Under the pieces are notes generated by a model. The model worked only from the letters and a program-made list of their open reading frames with translations. It was not told the DNA's origin and did no database searches. A DNA stretch of 64,000 bases from Conchocele bisecta (taxonomy: Eukaryota; Mollusca; Bivalvia; Lucinida; Thyasiridae): positions 5,385,131 through 5,449,130 of the forward strand of contig CM055275.1 of the NCBI GenBank assembly GCA_029237695.1, read 5' to 3'. Of the stretch, positions 35,361-44,458 are shown piece by piece. The translations under genes were made by a program, and so were the position numbers. The stretch's first letter is position 1, and the number at the start of each line of letters is the position of its first letter.

Positions 35361-36264
35361 TTAAAGATACATGCCCACACAGTAGGGACATAAAATGTTC
35401 TTCATAGGAATTGAATAAGTGTATAATTGTGTCACTATTCCACAGGTTCTAAAACTGACGAGTGGCTCGCGGTGTTATCGCTAAAGGTAGTATGTCACTG
35501 GGCTGCGACAGCTCGCGACTAGTTGGAGACACAAAATTGCTAGAAAATACGCGAATTAGCGACAAGTTTTACTTGGAATCACACTGAATTGGTACTTACC
35601 ACAGGTTCGCGAAATTTGGGCCAAAATTCGCCGGGAGTTCGTATACATGTCGCGCGAATATCACGCGACAGTTATGCGTTATTATTTTGTCGTGCGAATG
35701 TCGTCAGATTTTCATGTTTGTCTCCAATCAATCACAATTTAGTTTCATAAAGTTGTCTCACATTTCTCGCACTTTCTGACTCACGGAAACTAAATTGAGA
35801 AGAGTTCGAGACGGGTTCGAGACACCCGCAACGACTCTGTGAGTATTTTGAGAGAACATTTGTCGCGTGAATTGTTTGAGCATGTTCAAAATTCCAGCGA
35901 CACGAGAGCGAGGCCCAGCGACTCACGCGAGGAAATTGAGAACCCTTGCGAACGTTTCGAACGTTTCGAGACATTTTGGAAACTCCTTCGTGATTTGTCG
36001 CAATTTGTCGCCAACAGTCGCAGCACAGTGAGATGCTAGCTTAAGCCCCGTTTGGTCGCAGTTTAAACTATAATACAGTTTAAAATAGCGAGTAATCGAA
36101 GTGCATAATTAGATAATCACTCGTAGTTATGTTCTCTTTCAAATCTCTCAGACATAAGCTATTTATATTTAATATTTAACCTTCACTAATATATTATGAA
36201 AACATATAAAATACACAAATATTAGCGGCTACCACAGCTTAAAAGGGACGTCCGCATTGTTGTA

Positions 36265-36810
36265 TCTCGTTCACAGGACATAGCATCTCGTTTCCGCGAG
36301 AATGTTCTCGTTCCCACAATATAGGATCTCGTTCCCACGACGTAGGACCTCATTACCACTAGCTATATCATTCCTACCACCTAACATCTCGTTCCCACGA
36401 CATATCCAGCCAACCAAATGGTAAAGTCATTGTCATTCACGATGCTGGAGTACTATCTCGTTCCCGCGACATAGAACATTGTTTCTACGAGAAATTTCTC
36501 GTTCACACGATATAGTATCTCGTTCCCACGAGGTAGAATCTAATTACCACGAGTTAGCTATATCGTTCCCATGACATAGCATCTCGTTCCTTCGAAAAAA
36601 CATCTTGTTCCCACGACATAATCAGCCAACCATAAGGTAGTTGCCATTGTCATTCAAGATGGTGGAGTAATGTATCCTATTCGATTGGTTGATTATGATT
36701 TGCGAACGAGATGCTATCATGATTGTATGCCTTTAATGGAGATAGCTAACTCGTTCGAACGAAATCCTATCTCGTGGGAACGAGCTATTTAACTCGTTCT
36801 TACGATATGT
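36265..36810. repeat. 21-bp palindromic-unit array, CTCGTTCCC family (left arm)
   Basis: Units such as ATCTCGTTCCCACGACATAG, spaced about 21 bp, run to about 36,615. They reappear in opposite orientation ('cgtgggaacgagctatttaa') after 36,720. A spacer ('gccaaccaaatggtaaagtc' and 'cattcaagatggtggagta') is duplicated. The core TCGTTCCCACGA is shared with the TTCGTTCCC arrays. The mirrored counterpart is at 60,615-61,175. Confidence 0.8.
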
Positions 36811-37554
36811 TAACTCGTTGGCAAAATCAGCGCAGGCGACGGAGTAAGTGTATTGGCGACCTTATAAAGGTCAAAACTGGCAAGGTCATGTTGATGGTCA
36901 CGTGCATTTATCGCATATGTATTAAGTGTGCAGATGTTAAAGTCATCTATGTAGACACAGTAATGGTAGTTATGGCATAATATCTACACCCTCTATAAGT
37001 TCATAATGCAAACAATCTTTCGACGTATTGCGCTTACATCCCAATACAATTCAAAATACACACGTGACGATGATAGTGTTGATTGGTTAAATTTCGCAAC
37101 GTCGCTGTTCCAGGAATTGCGACAAAATTACGTGAAACAAGATTATTCTCAAGTTTAACGCCATATTTGGTTATTTACAGTTTTGATACAGGCTATCAGC
37201 AAATGCAGTGTCTTTAAACAGACCAAATGTATTGTTCACCAACAGCCCATGACATTATTCCTTTAATGGAGAAACTCTTACAAACATTTGGAGGCAAATG
37301 AGCATAGACAGACGGAAAACTGTTCCACGTTGAAATAGGCACCGGTTTCAAGACGAACGTTCATCCACTACTGCATAAACACATTTTCGTCTAGTAACAG
37401 GCGCAAGAAATTTGCGCCGGGTACTACACGAAAAATGCGTTTATTCGATAGCTCAACATGCTGAGTGACATCCCTTCATGACATCGGTGCATTGTTTGAC
37501 TTTAACACTTTAAGCCGGCGCGCAGTGCAGCATCAGTCAAATGAATCAACGACC

Positions 37555-37705
37555 ATTTCGTGATATCGTACTATAGTCATCGCAACATCGTACTATTGTC
37601 ATCGTAGCATCGTACTATCCTCATCTAGTATCATAATCGTACGATACTACGATAGTAAGATATCACGATGCTACGATAACGATAGTACGATACTACGACG
37701 ACCTA
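37555..37705. repeat. ATCGTAGTATCGTAC-type repeat (left arm, short)
   Basis: A few units of 'atcgtactatt/gtcatcg' turn into the complement 'gatactacgatagta'. This is the unexpanded counterpart of the long array at 59,430-59,900. Confidence 0.75.
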
Positions 37706-37785
37706 ATTAGGAGTTATTATCACCTAATTAGGACTTAATATCTCCTAATTAGGAGTTAGTATCTCCTAATTAGGAGATAAAACAT
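37705..37785. repeat. CTAATTAGG palindromic array (left arm, short)
   Basis: Three to four units of the palindrome TCCTAATTAGGA are spaced about 21 bp with 'gttagtat' linkers. Larger relatives are at 54,640-55,015, with others at 49,855, 50,756 and 52,985. Confidence 0.8.
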
Positions 37786-37859
37786 ATTGTTTAACAATGA
37801 CACCAGGACGTTTCAATACAATTTGATGTGTAAATGTATGGATATGTTTGTGTACCAAT

Positions 37860-38470
37860 ACTCATGTACACTAGTATAGTGACATGCATGCAAGTGCACT
37901 CTATCATATACATTGTGTGTACACTAGTATAGTGACATGCATGCACGTGCACTCTATCATTGCATTGTGTGACACTAGTATGAGTGAGACATGCATGCAC
38001 GTGCACTCTATCATATACATTGTGTGTACACTAGTATAGTGACATGCATGCACGTGCACTCTATCATATACATTGTGTGTACACTAGTATAGTCTATCAT
38101 ATACATTGTGTGTACACTAGTATAGTGACATGCATGCACGTGCACTCTATCATATACATTGTGTGTACACTAGTATAGTGACATGCATGCACGTGCACTC
38201 TATCATATACATTGTGTGTACACTAGTATAGTGACACGCATGCACGTGCACTACACTAGTATAGTGACACGCATGCACGTGCACTCTATCATATACATTG
38301 TGTGTACACTAGTATAGTGACACGCATGCACGTGCACTCTATCATATACATTGTGTGTACACTAGTATAGTGACACGCATACACGTGCACTCTATCATAT
38401 ACATTGTGTGTACACTAGTATAGTGACATGCATGCACGTGCACTCTATCATATACATTGTGTGTAGTATA
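37860..38470 (+). repeat. 53-bp tandem repeat array
   Basis: About eleven copies, some partial, contain 'tagtatagtgacatgcatgc', 'acgtgcactctatcatatac' and 'attgtgtgtacac'. The period is 53 bp (for example 38,127 to 38,180). The opposite arm holds only one copy (about 54,500-54,560), so the array expanded on this side only. Histidine- and cysteine-rich frames seen on the minus strand are by-products of the repeat. Confidence 0.9.
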
Positions 38471-38635
38471 CACGAAAACGAGGCTATGATATGATAACAC
38501 ACCTGGTTTACCTATTGTTGAACTCATCGATTGACCTCCAGCAACTGTCTGTCATTTATCCGTAGAGAATGACACTACTGTTTATATTAGAATTAACAAT
38601 AATTCTCATTACAGAAGCTCAAATCTTTATCAGTC

Positions 38636-38882
38636 TACACCACAGCCTGCGTTAATCTTGCCCAGAGGCATCATCATTATCAAAATCATCAACATCATCT
38701 CCTTCATCATCATCTGAACATCTATTGGCACTATCAATTCACTATAAAGCAGTTTGATTGGCTGAGCCTGAGCTGTGTCACAGCTCAGGCTCATCCAGTT
38801 AAAATGCTTCATTTCAAGCACATTATTCACGTATATTTTTTAAATAAAATAATTTACAAATATTAGCACAGGCAGTGGTGTA
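38636..38882. repeat. Foldback element, TACACCACC family (copy 4)
   Basis: The ends are TACACCACAGCCTGCG and CAGGCAGTGGTGTA, and the central palindrome is 'gagcctgagctgtgtcacag' with its mirror. It carries a 'catcatcatta' simple-sequence stretch near 38,675-38,720. The mirrored copy is at 54,199-54,420. Confidence 0.8.
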
Positions 38883-38959
38883 TATACACAATCTTAGGTC
38901 ACGAAATGCTGACGACAGGAGACAGATGGGGTATAATTATACTATTGCTTCTCTCGTGC

Positions 38960-39245
38960 GAACGTACGGAGCCCCGAAGGGGACGTAGAATTATTTGTTA
39001 TTAATTCGTTCCCACGAAATAACAATAGGTTCCCACGAAATAACAATTCGTTCCCTCCATTTAACAATTCGTTCCCACGAATTAACAATTCGTTCCTATC
39101 AATTAACAATTCGTTCCCACGATATAACAATTGTTATTTCCTGCGAACAGAATGTTTGTATTGTGGGAATGAATTGTTAATTTGAGGGAACGAATTGTTA
39201 AATTGAGGGAACGAATTGTTATTTCGTGGGAACGAATTGTTAACT
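38960..39245. repeat. 21-bp palindromic-unit foldback array, TTCGTTCCC family (copy 3)
   Basis: The left end 'cggagccccgaaggggacgt' and 'attaattcgttcccacgaa' lead into about six units, then the orientation flips at about 39,130-39,150. The mirrored and longer copy is at 53,533-54,118. Confidence 0.85.
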
Positions 39246-39403
39246 CAGGTAAATATTTCCCCATACCCTACATGTTAATTGAAAAATGACTGCACCGGCT
39301 GTATTGTCCCATACCCTACATGTTAATTGGAAATTCCCTGCACCGGCTGTATTTCCCCATACCCTACATGTTCAATGGAAATTCCTTGCAAAGACTGTAT
39401 TCA
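39245..39403 (+). repeat. 48-bp repeat, three copies (left arm)
   Basis: Units contain 'ccataccctacatgttaatt', 'ggaaattcc' and 'ctgcaccggctgtat'. Five reversed copies form the innermost block of the right arm (49,315-49,570). The similarity between arms ends inside the third unit here, near 39,403. Confidence 0.85.
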
Positions 39404-39636
39404 AAGGTTACCATACCTGCATAGATTCTCCTATATTTGACGCACATTTTTGGAGCCTGAATTATAAATGCAACATTTATCAAAATTCGGAAATAGAAAC
39501 CAGACCGACGACCATCGGCCTGCTTCTTTACTGGGCTATATATCCTGGGTATGGAAGGTGTCGGAGCCAATTCCCACCCTTAAATATGAGCCGAATGAAT
39601 GAATATTAATTCATTAATCAACTATAGTCTGTTTCA

Positions 39637-40162
39637 CTAAAGCTGCCCAAATTTTACGGCCATATAAACAATTCAAAAACCATATTTTTTTTCGATAATA
39701 TTAAATTAAAGGAAAATTTAAAAATGAGACTTCTTTTTATTTCGTGAAATTTGGTCAAATATTGATTTTATTGCGAAAACAAAATTTCCCCATGTTAAAT
39801 CCCCATAGACGTCTATGGGGATTTAACATGGGGAATTTTTTTTGAATTTTAGAAATACTGGACCGATTTTTAAAATTTAATTTTTGTTTACTTACTTAGA
39901 TCATATCCAAGCTAACTAGTCAGGTTTCGGAGTCAATTTCCAAATGTTTTCGTTTTTTGACTCCTCCCACACTTCCTTACCACTTTTTCCCCCATGTTAA
40001 ATTCCCAGACAAATCAATTTTTCGCAATAAAATCAATATTTGACCGAATTTCACGAAATGAAAAGAAGGCTCATTCTTAAATTTTCCTTTAATTTAATAT
40101 TATCGAAAAAATAAGTGTTTTTGAATTGTCTATATAGCCGTAAAATTTGGGCAGCTTTATAT
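39637..40162. repeat. Nested foldback element with ~150-bp arms
   Basis: The ends are 'aaagctgcccaaattttacg' and 'ccgtaaaatttgggcagctt'. Inner arm blocks are 'gataatattaaattaaagga', 'tttggtcaaatattgatttt' and their mirrors. A second perfect palindrome (CCCCATAGACGTCTATGGGG with extensions) lies near 39,790-39,830. A one-armed relative is at 55,965-56,220. Confidence 0.8.
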
Positions 40163-40825
40163 AGACGGTGAACCGTGAGCATCGTGCAGTTTATACAGGT
40201 ACATGTAAGCACGTAAAACACTTTTCAGTGTATTGCGCTTTTTGTCGATAATATTTAAGTGATTGCAGACGATGCATTTTAAACCCATTCGTAAGGTAGA
40301 CAGAGCGAAGTGAATGTACCGTCGTAGTAATCTTAGCAGACGCCAATCTGCTCAAAATAACACAGGTATCGCTTAATAGTGCACGCATTTATCGTTCCGG
40401 TAGGCTTGTTTACTATACAGGGTTATTATGTTACTTTCGCGTATGCCTCTTTGGTATTAATAGTTCGCTGACACTTGCTCTTTGATTACGGCAATATAAC
40501 TGGTGTAACACAATTCGATAAGATAAGTGTATGGGAGTTCTTCAAAGGGGACTATAATACCCAGGCAATATTCTGACTGTGGGCTGGCTAAAAGCCGCCA
40601 CGCAAGACAAGTACCACTATTTCTCCATGGCGCTGAATTGAGCCCACACCCTCTCAATCACAAATTAGATGATAGGCAGTAAGAGGACAAACGTAATAAC
40701 AGCATGTACACTCATTTATTTACAAAGTATTTACATGATAACATCAAAGTACATGGTATTTACAAAGCAATATAATTGAATGCAATTACGGAATGTACAT
40801 AAATAACAAAATAGAATCGTCTATG
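40163..40825. other. Intergenic, left side of the Polinton core
   Basis: No repeat match to the right side and no conserved frame was found. Polinton terminal repeats beginning with AG would be expected somewhere outside the integrase gene, but I could not identify a classical short terminal repeat here. Confidence 0.4.
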
Positions 40826-41002
40826 TCACTGTAAATCATTGGCTTTTATCCAACTGTTGAATTTCTTAGGATAATATTTCCACTTTACATAATATTGTTT
40901 CTTTTGTCCTTTTCCTTTCATTTTCAGAATTTTCTCAATTTTATATAGTTCATCGGGTTTACTGTCCACCCTTTGTAGTTCGCTCTCATAGAATGTTCCT
41001 TT

Positions 41003-41403
41003 TATCCGGCAAGGCTCATGAATTTCTTTATTTCTCATCAGAAGTATATGTTGTGACCACTCATTTGAACCGTCTCGCCGAGACGGTTCAGATGAGTGGT
41101 CATAACATATATTTTGGTTCAGAAATAAGGAAAATAGATAGAGAATACAAGGTTAGTGCCGTGAATGGGAAAAAATATCTGGCAAGGCTCAGGAAACGGG
41201 ATGGGCGAGGCTCTGCCGAGCACATCCCGTTTCCGTGCCGCGCCAGATATGTTTTCCCATTCACGGCACTAACCTACTATTCTATTTATCCTGTCAACAC
41301 CTACAAATGGCTGTAAAATGCAAAAATTGTATTGACTGGATATCAAAAATGTTTCACGGAACCGTGTTTCACGGCACATACGCACTGTGTTGACGGGATA
41401 AAT
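41003..41403. repeat. Composite nested foldback element (copy 2), inside the integrase gene
   Basis: Same order of palindromes as 4,455-4,868: the 'tgaccactcatttgaaccgt' hairpin, then the 'gtgccgtgaatggg' / CGGGATGGGC hairpin, then the unit ending 'gttgacgggataaat'. Integrase-like codons are found on both sides (FRISKRYF upstream, GTFYESELQRV downstream in the gene direction), which marks it as an insertion. Confidence 0.85.
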
Positions 41404-41847
41404 GGACAATCTGCCTCTAAAGTAACGCTTGCTGATCCGAAACACTTCTCCACTGTATGTTTGGTTGTAAGCGCGGGTAAATACGTTCTTGAGATAGGTT
41501 ATTCTAACATAGTCTCCAGTTTTGTATTTTAACCGTTTTGGTCTAGTTTTCTTATTATTCTGTGCGAAGTATGTTGACAGCCGAACTTCTTCTTCATTGA
41601 TATCATTCACGTCAGCTGGTGCTGTTCCAATGGTTCTGTGATAAGTTTTGTTGTAGCTATCGGCCACTTGTTGTAGTATAGGAAGATAACTGTTGTCCTC
41701 TTTATATGTGAAGTATCGACTCAGTTTCATTATGGCTCAGTATGGCTCTCTCAGAAGTCGATGCCTTCGTCTCATTCTGTGTCGGAAAATATCTGACATC
41801 ATTCTCCTTCATCAAATCCTGTACATTCTTTGCAAGGAATTCCTGAC

Positions 41848-42136
41848 CTGAAATATAGAGCAATATGGAAATCAAAGAGGAAATATATTCAACATTAAAC
41901 CCCATAGTATATACGACACGCATACAGCCCCAGCCTGCAGCAGTGTACACGCCACGTCCAACAGTGTACGGTCCCAATATAATAATATATACAACTAATA
42001 CTAAGGAGGTTATACAAATCAATAATTGGTTTGATTAAATATTATGTCGAATGTGTATTAATGATAGTCAAACTGCATTGTATGCCTGTGATAGAACCAC
42101 ATATTAATTATTTTCGGCTATAAGAAGATAAAATAC
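41848..42136 (-). other. Putative spliceosomal intron in the integrase gene
   Basis: On the minus strand the sequence reads AAAG|GTATTTTATC at the donor and CTCTATATTTCAG|GTCAGG at the acceptor, about 289 nt. Removing it brings the conserved TDK-G-QEF order of the integrase core together with a glycine codon split in phase 1. The acceptor has a pyrimidine-leaning tract. An alternative is decayed filler, but the exact GT/AG placement at conserved residues argues for an intron. Confidence 0.7.
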
Positions 42137-42618
42137 CTTTATCAGTGATAAGTTTCGCCGGTGAACGTTCAGATAGTTTGAAGATATCTTGGAAAGCTCC
42201 CGCCACATCCTGACCCGTTTTGGTTTTCAAGGGTCGAAGCCACACGTATTTGGAGAATGTATCTATCACCAACAGAATGTACTTGTGTCCGTCATTGAAT
42301 GATGCGAATTTCACCATATCGATCAAATCGGCCATCCATAAATCGTCAATCCCAGCGCTGATCAACGTGGTTTCTTCGAAATTGTCTTCTCATCGGTTTG
42401 TGTAAACTGTATGCTTCTTGATTATGTAGGAACTTTCTAATTCTGTGCATACCGATGTTGAATTTCCCTTCATTTTTAACAACTCTATACAGTTTCTGCG
42501 GTCAAGCAAAACTGGCTGGATGACCCGGATCGTAATATATTTCTTTAAATATTCTTACATGTCTGTTCAGCTCCAGTGTCCGATGAGAAATCAAATGTTA
42601 TTTTAAAGTATTCACTAT

Positions 42619-43735
42619 TTATTCGTTCTCAGCAGCAGATTCCTCTTCGGATTCAGTGTCACTGTCCTCTTCCTCTGACAATTCTGTGTCAAACAAATCT
42701 GGTGCGAAGGGTTTTAAGTCCACCAATAGAAACCCGTATTGGCACTTTGTTGCTTTTTCAAAAGATCTCATGAATTTTTCTGACAGTCCCGGATACATCT
42801 GCCGAGCCAGTGTAATAACCGACTGTCTGTCAATAGGATTGTTAAATAACACCAGGTAATGGCAGTTTCTCTTCTGTGTTGTGTCTTTAGAATGCATACA
42901 TGTTCTGATTAATTGAAATCACTGATATCGACCTATGGTGTGATCCTTCTGTGGACAAGTCCGTGATACGTTTATCCTTTCCGGCTACTGACATCATGTC
43001 GTCCAGTATTTATAAATTGTTTATTTTAGGATCAAAGTAGTCATCATCATCTATATCTGTTGGAATCCCCTGCACAAATTCCACACGAGGTTTAACTGTC
43101 ATTTGTATCTCTGTGTACATTGGCTGCGATCTTTTGTAAACCCAAACTATTCTTTGTACAGTTGGTTGAATTCTCTGTCCATTGTTCTTCAATAAATCCC
43201 TAACAAAAGTTGTCTTTCCACAAGCTGCTGGTCCAGATATCATCATCGTAAATAGATGCTGTAATGTCGTTACGTCCTGTGGCTGTGGCGGATATCCTCC
43301 CTGTGGTGGTGGTGGTGGTGGCGCTCCCTGCGGCGCTCCCTGATGCGCTCCCTGCGGCGCTCCCTGTAGCGCTTCCAGAGGCGCTCCATATGGCGCTCCC
43401 TGAGGCGCTCCCTGCGGCGCTCCCTGTGGCGCTCCCTGCGGCGCTCCCTGTGGCGCTCCCTGAGGCGCTCCCTGCGGCGCTCCCTGTAGCGCTTCCAGAG
43501 GCGCTCCATATGGCGCTCCCTGAGGCGCTCCCTGCGGCGCTCCCTGTGGCGCTCCCTGCGGCGCTCCCTGTGGCGCTCCATGTGGCGCTCCCTGTGGCGC
43601 TCCCTGCGGCGCTCCCTCAGGCGCTCCATGTGGCACTCTCTGTCCTATCATTTCCGGATGTTTATTACATAGATGACGTTTTAAGTTGTATCTGCTACTA
43701 AAGTTGATATTACACCTTTGGCAGTCCATGGTCAA
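42619..43735 (-). pseudogene. ATP: Polinton packaging-type ATPase with N-terminal C2H2 finger (decayed)
   Basis: Minus strand, starting at ATG 43,735. A C2H2 finger comes first (CQRCNINF, then H-x4-H). It is followed by about 110 residues of GAPQ-type repeats (43,640-43,310), a proline run, and then an FtsK/HerA-type ATPase domain: Walker A GPAACGKT (about 43,230), a hydrophobic Walker B ending LDDMM (about 43,000), and a conserved SHH-x-SV region. The C-terminal part (42,897-42,619) has LVLFNNP, ARQMYPGL and YGFLLVDLKP and ends in an acidic tail. In virus-like Polintons this enzyme is thought to pump DNA into capsids. Two breaks: an in-frame TAA at 43,012-43,010 just before the Walker B segment, and a single-base frameshift near 42,900. 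Its 3' end lies about 30 bp from the start of the integrase homology, on the same strand. Confidence 0.85.
43310..43640 (-). repeat. Coding minisatellite (GAPQ repeats) in the ATPase gene
   Basis: 12-bp units (GGCGCTCCCTG + variable base on the plus strand) encode Gly-Ala-Pro-Gln. A higher-order segment of about 120 bp containing 'tagcgcttccagaggcgctc' and 'catatggcgctc' occurs twice (about 43,372-43,491 and 43,492-43,611). GC content is far above the surroundings. In other frames it yields arginine-rich or alanine/leucine-rich artefacts. Confidence 0.9.
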
Positions 43736-44458
43736 CTGTAGTTTTTAGACAATAGTGCATTTGGGTGAATACGTGTTGCTTGTCCGACCACTAATGTTAG
43801 AATGAAGTAGAAATATCAGTTTACGTTGTATTATGGATGGTGTTTCCTAGTAAGCAAATACAATTGCTTTATCATGTTACGGCGCATTTAGAAAACCTTG
43901 TAGTATGTATAGATTCTCTTATTCTCTTGTTCTCTTATAAAATGCTTTTCCACTGAAAGCACCGTCATAGAGGGCGCTTCTTTAATGCGTATAACTATAT
44001 AAGAAGAACGACATCCTATGTAGTTCTCATTTTATGTTCAACCGCGGTAGAATAATCATCGGATTTATACCATTGGTATGTACACGATAGGCGAGACGTA
44101 ACATGTTGCGCTTATATTAGGATTTACCGTAACTTGATATAATATTATAAGGTAATATCTAACCTCTATAATCAGTACACCGATATTAAACATACATATA
44201 CTCTCTAACTCATAGAATCACGTGATCGGAATAATGGGAACTTTTACATTAAAATCGCAAGAACTCCCGCACTTCTCATTGTGTATACAAACGGAGAGGT
44301 GTACGCATATTAGTTATGTATTATTAGATATATATCGGGCGAGACATCGTGTCCTTAGACAGGCTATGTTATACGTTACATTTACAGACATACGATACGG
44401 GGGTTCCACATGATAGTTTTTTATTTGTTCTAAATTATATGCTTGTTCCAGAGAGAAG
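43736..44458. promoter_or_regulatory. Divergent intergenic region between ATPase and polymerase genes
   Basis: About 720 bp separate the minus-strand ATPase start and the plus-strand polymerase start, so promoters for both should lie here. A TATA-like 'aactatataagaag' occurs at about 43,995 on the plus strand, and 'cttataaaatgc' at about 43,935. These are candidates by position only. No other gene is seen between them. Confidence 0.3.

Larger units (their letters stand above)
33525..39403 (+). repeat. Left arm of the large inverted repeat flanking the Polinton core
   Basis: About 5.9 kb whose content recurs reversed and in mirrored order at 49,328-49,575, 53,533-54,750 and 59,430-63,972. Example matches: 34,262-34,330 against 63,080-63,150 (about one mismatch in 70) and 35,732-35,960 against 61,450-61,680 (about 96% by eye). 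Blocks from outside in are the 'ttgcaacgaatatga' foldback, the 'cctggaacag' module, the CAGTGAAACC element, the GCAGATCCTGATG repeat, a gcgac/cgcg-rich block, the CTCGTTCCC array, a second 'cctggaa' module, the ATCGTAGT repeat, the CTAATTAGG array, the 53-bp array, the TACACCACC element, the TTCGTTCCC array and the 48-bp repeat. No gene was recognised. Confidence 0.8.
40826..42590 (-). pseudogene. INT: Polinton/Maverick retroviral-type integrase with chromodomain (decayed)
   Basis: Read on the minus strand. The N-terminal part (42,590-42,370) has IYYDPGHPASF and QKLYRVVK, typical of Polinton integrases. The catalytic core has GIDDLWMADLIDM (first Asp), VIDTFSKYVW, LITDKG (second Asp, about 42,143), and QEFLAKN followed by TSERAI (Glu, about 41,755), giving a DDE set. 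The C-terminal part has GDYVRI, and it ends with a chromodomain (YKIEKILKMKG, YYVKWKYYP, SWIKANDL; about 40,950-40,826). A GT-AG intron (42,136-41,848) separates TDKG from QEF. Lesions: in-frame TGA at 42,504-42,502, frameshift near 42,367, frame change plus stop near 41,740, and a composite foldback insertion at 41,003-41,403 that splits the chromodomain off. In intact elements it inserts linear DNA copies. I saw no start codon. Confidence 0.85.

Noticed and set aside
37860..38470. Possible CRISPR-like array
   Set aside because: No unique spacers between repeats; it is a eukaryotic-type tandem satellite.
37791..38527. Histidine/cysteine-rich frames with repeated VHVHACHYTSVH
   Set aside because: Products of the 53-bp tandem repeat; the period is not a multiple of three and the frames break between units.
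43264..43701. Arginine-rich and alanine/leucine-rich frames overlapping the ATPase linker
   Set aside because: Other-frame readings of the GC-rich GAPQ minisatellite; the ATPase frame has flanking finger and Walker A motifs.
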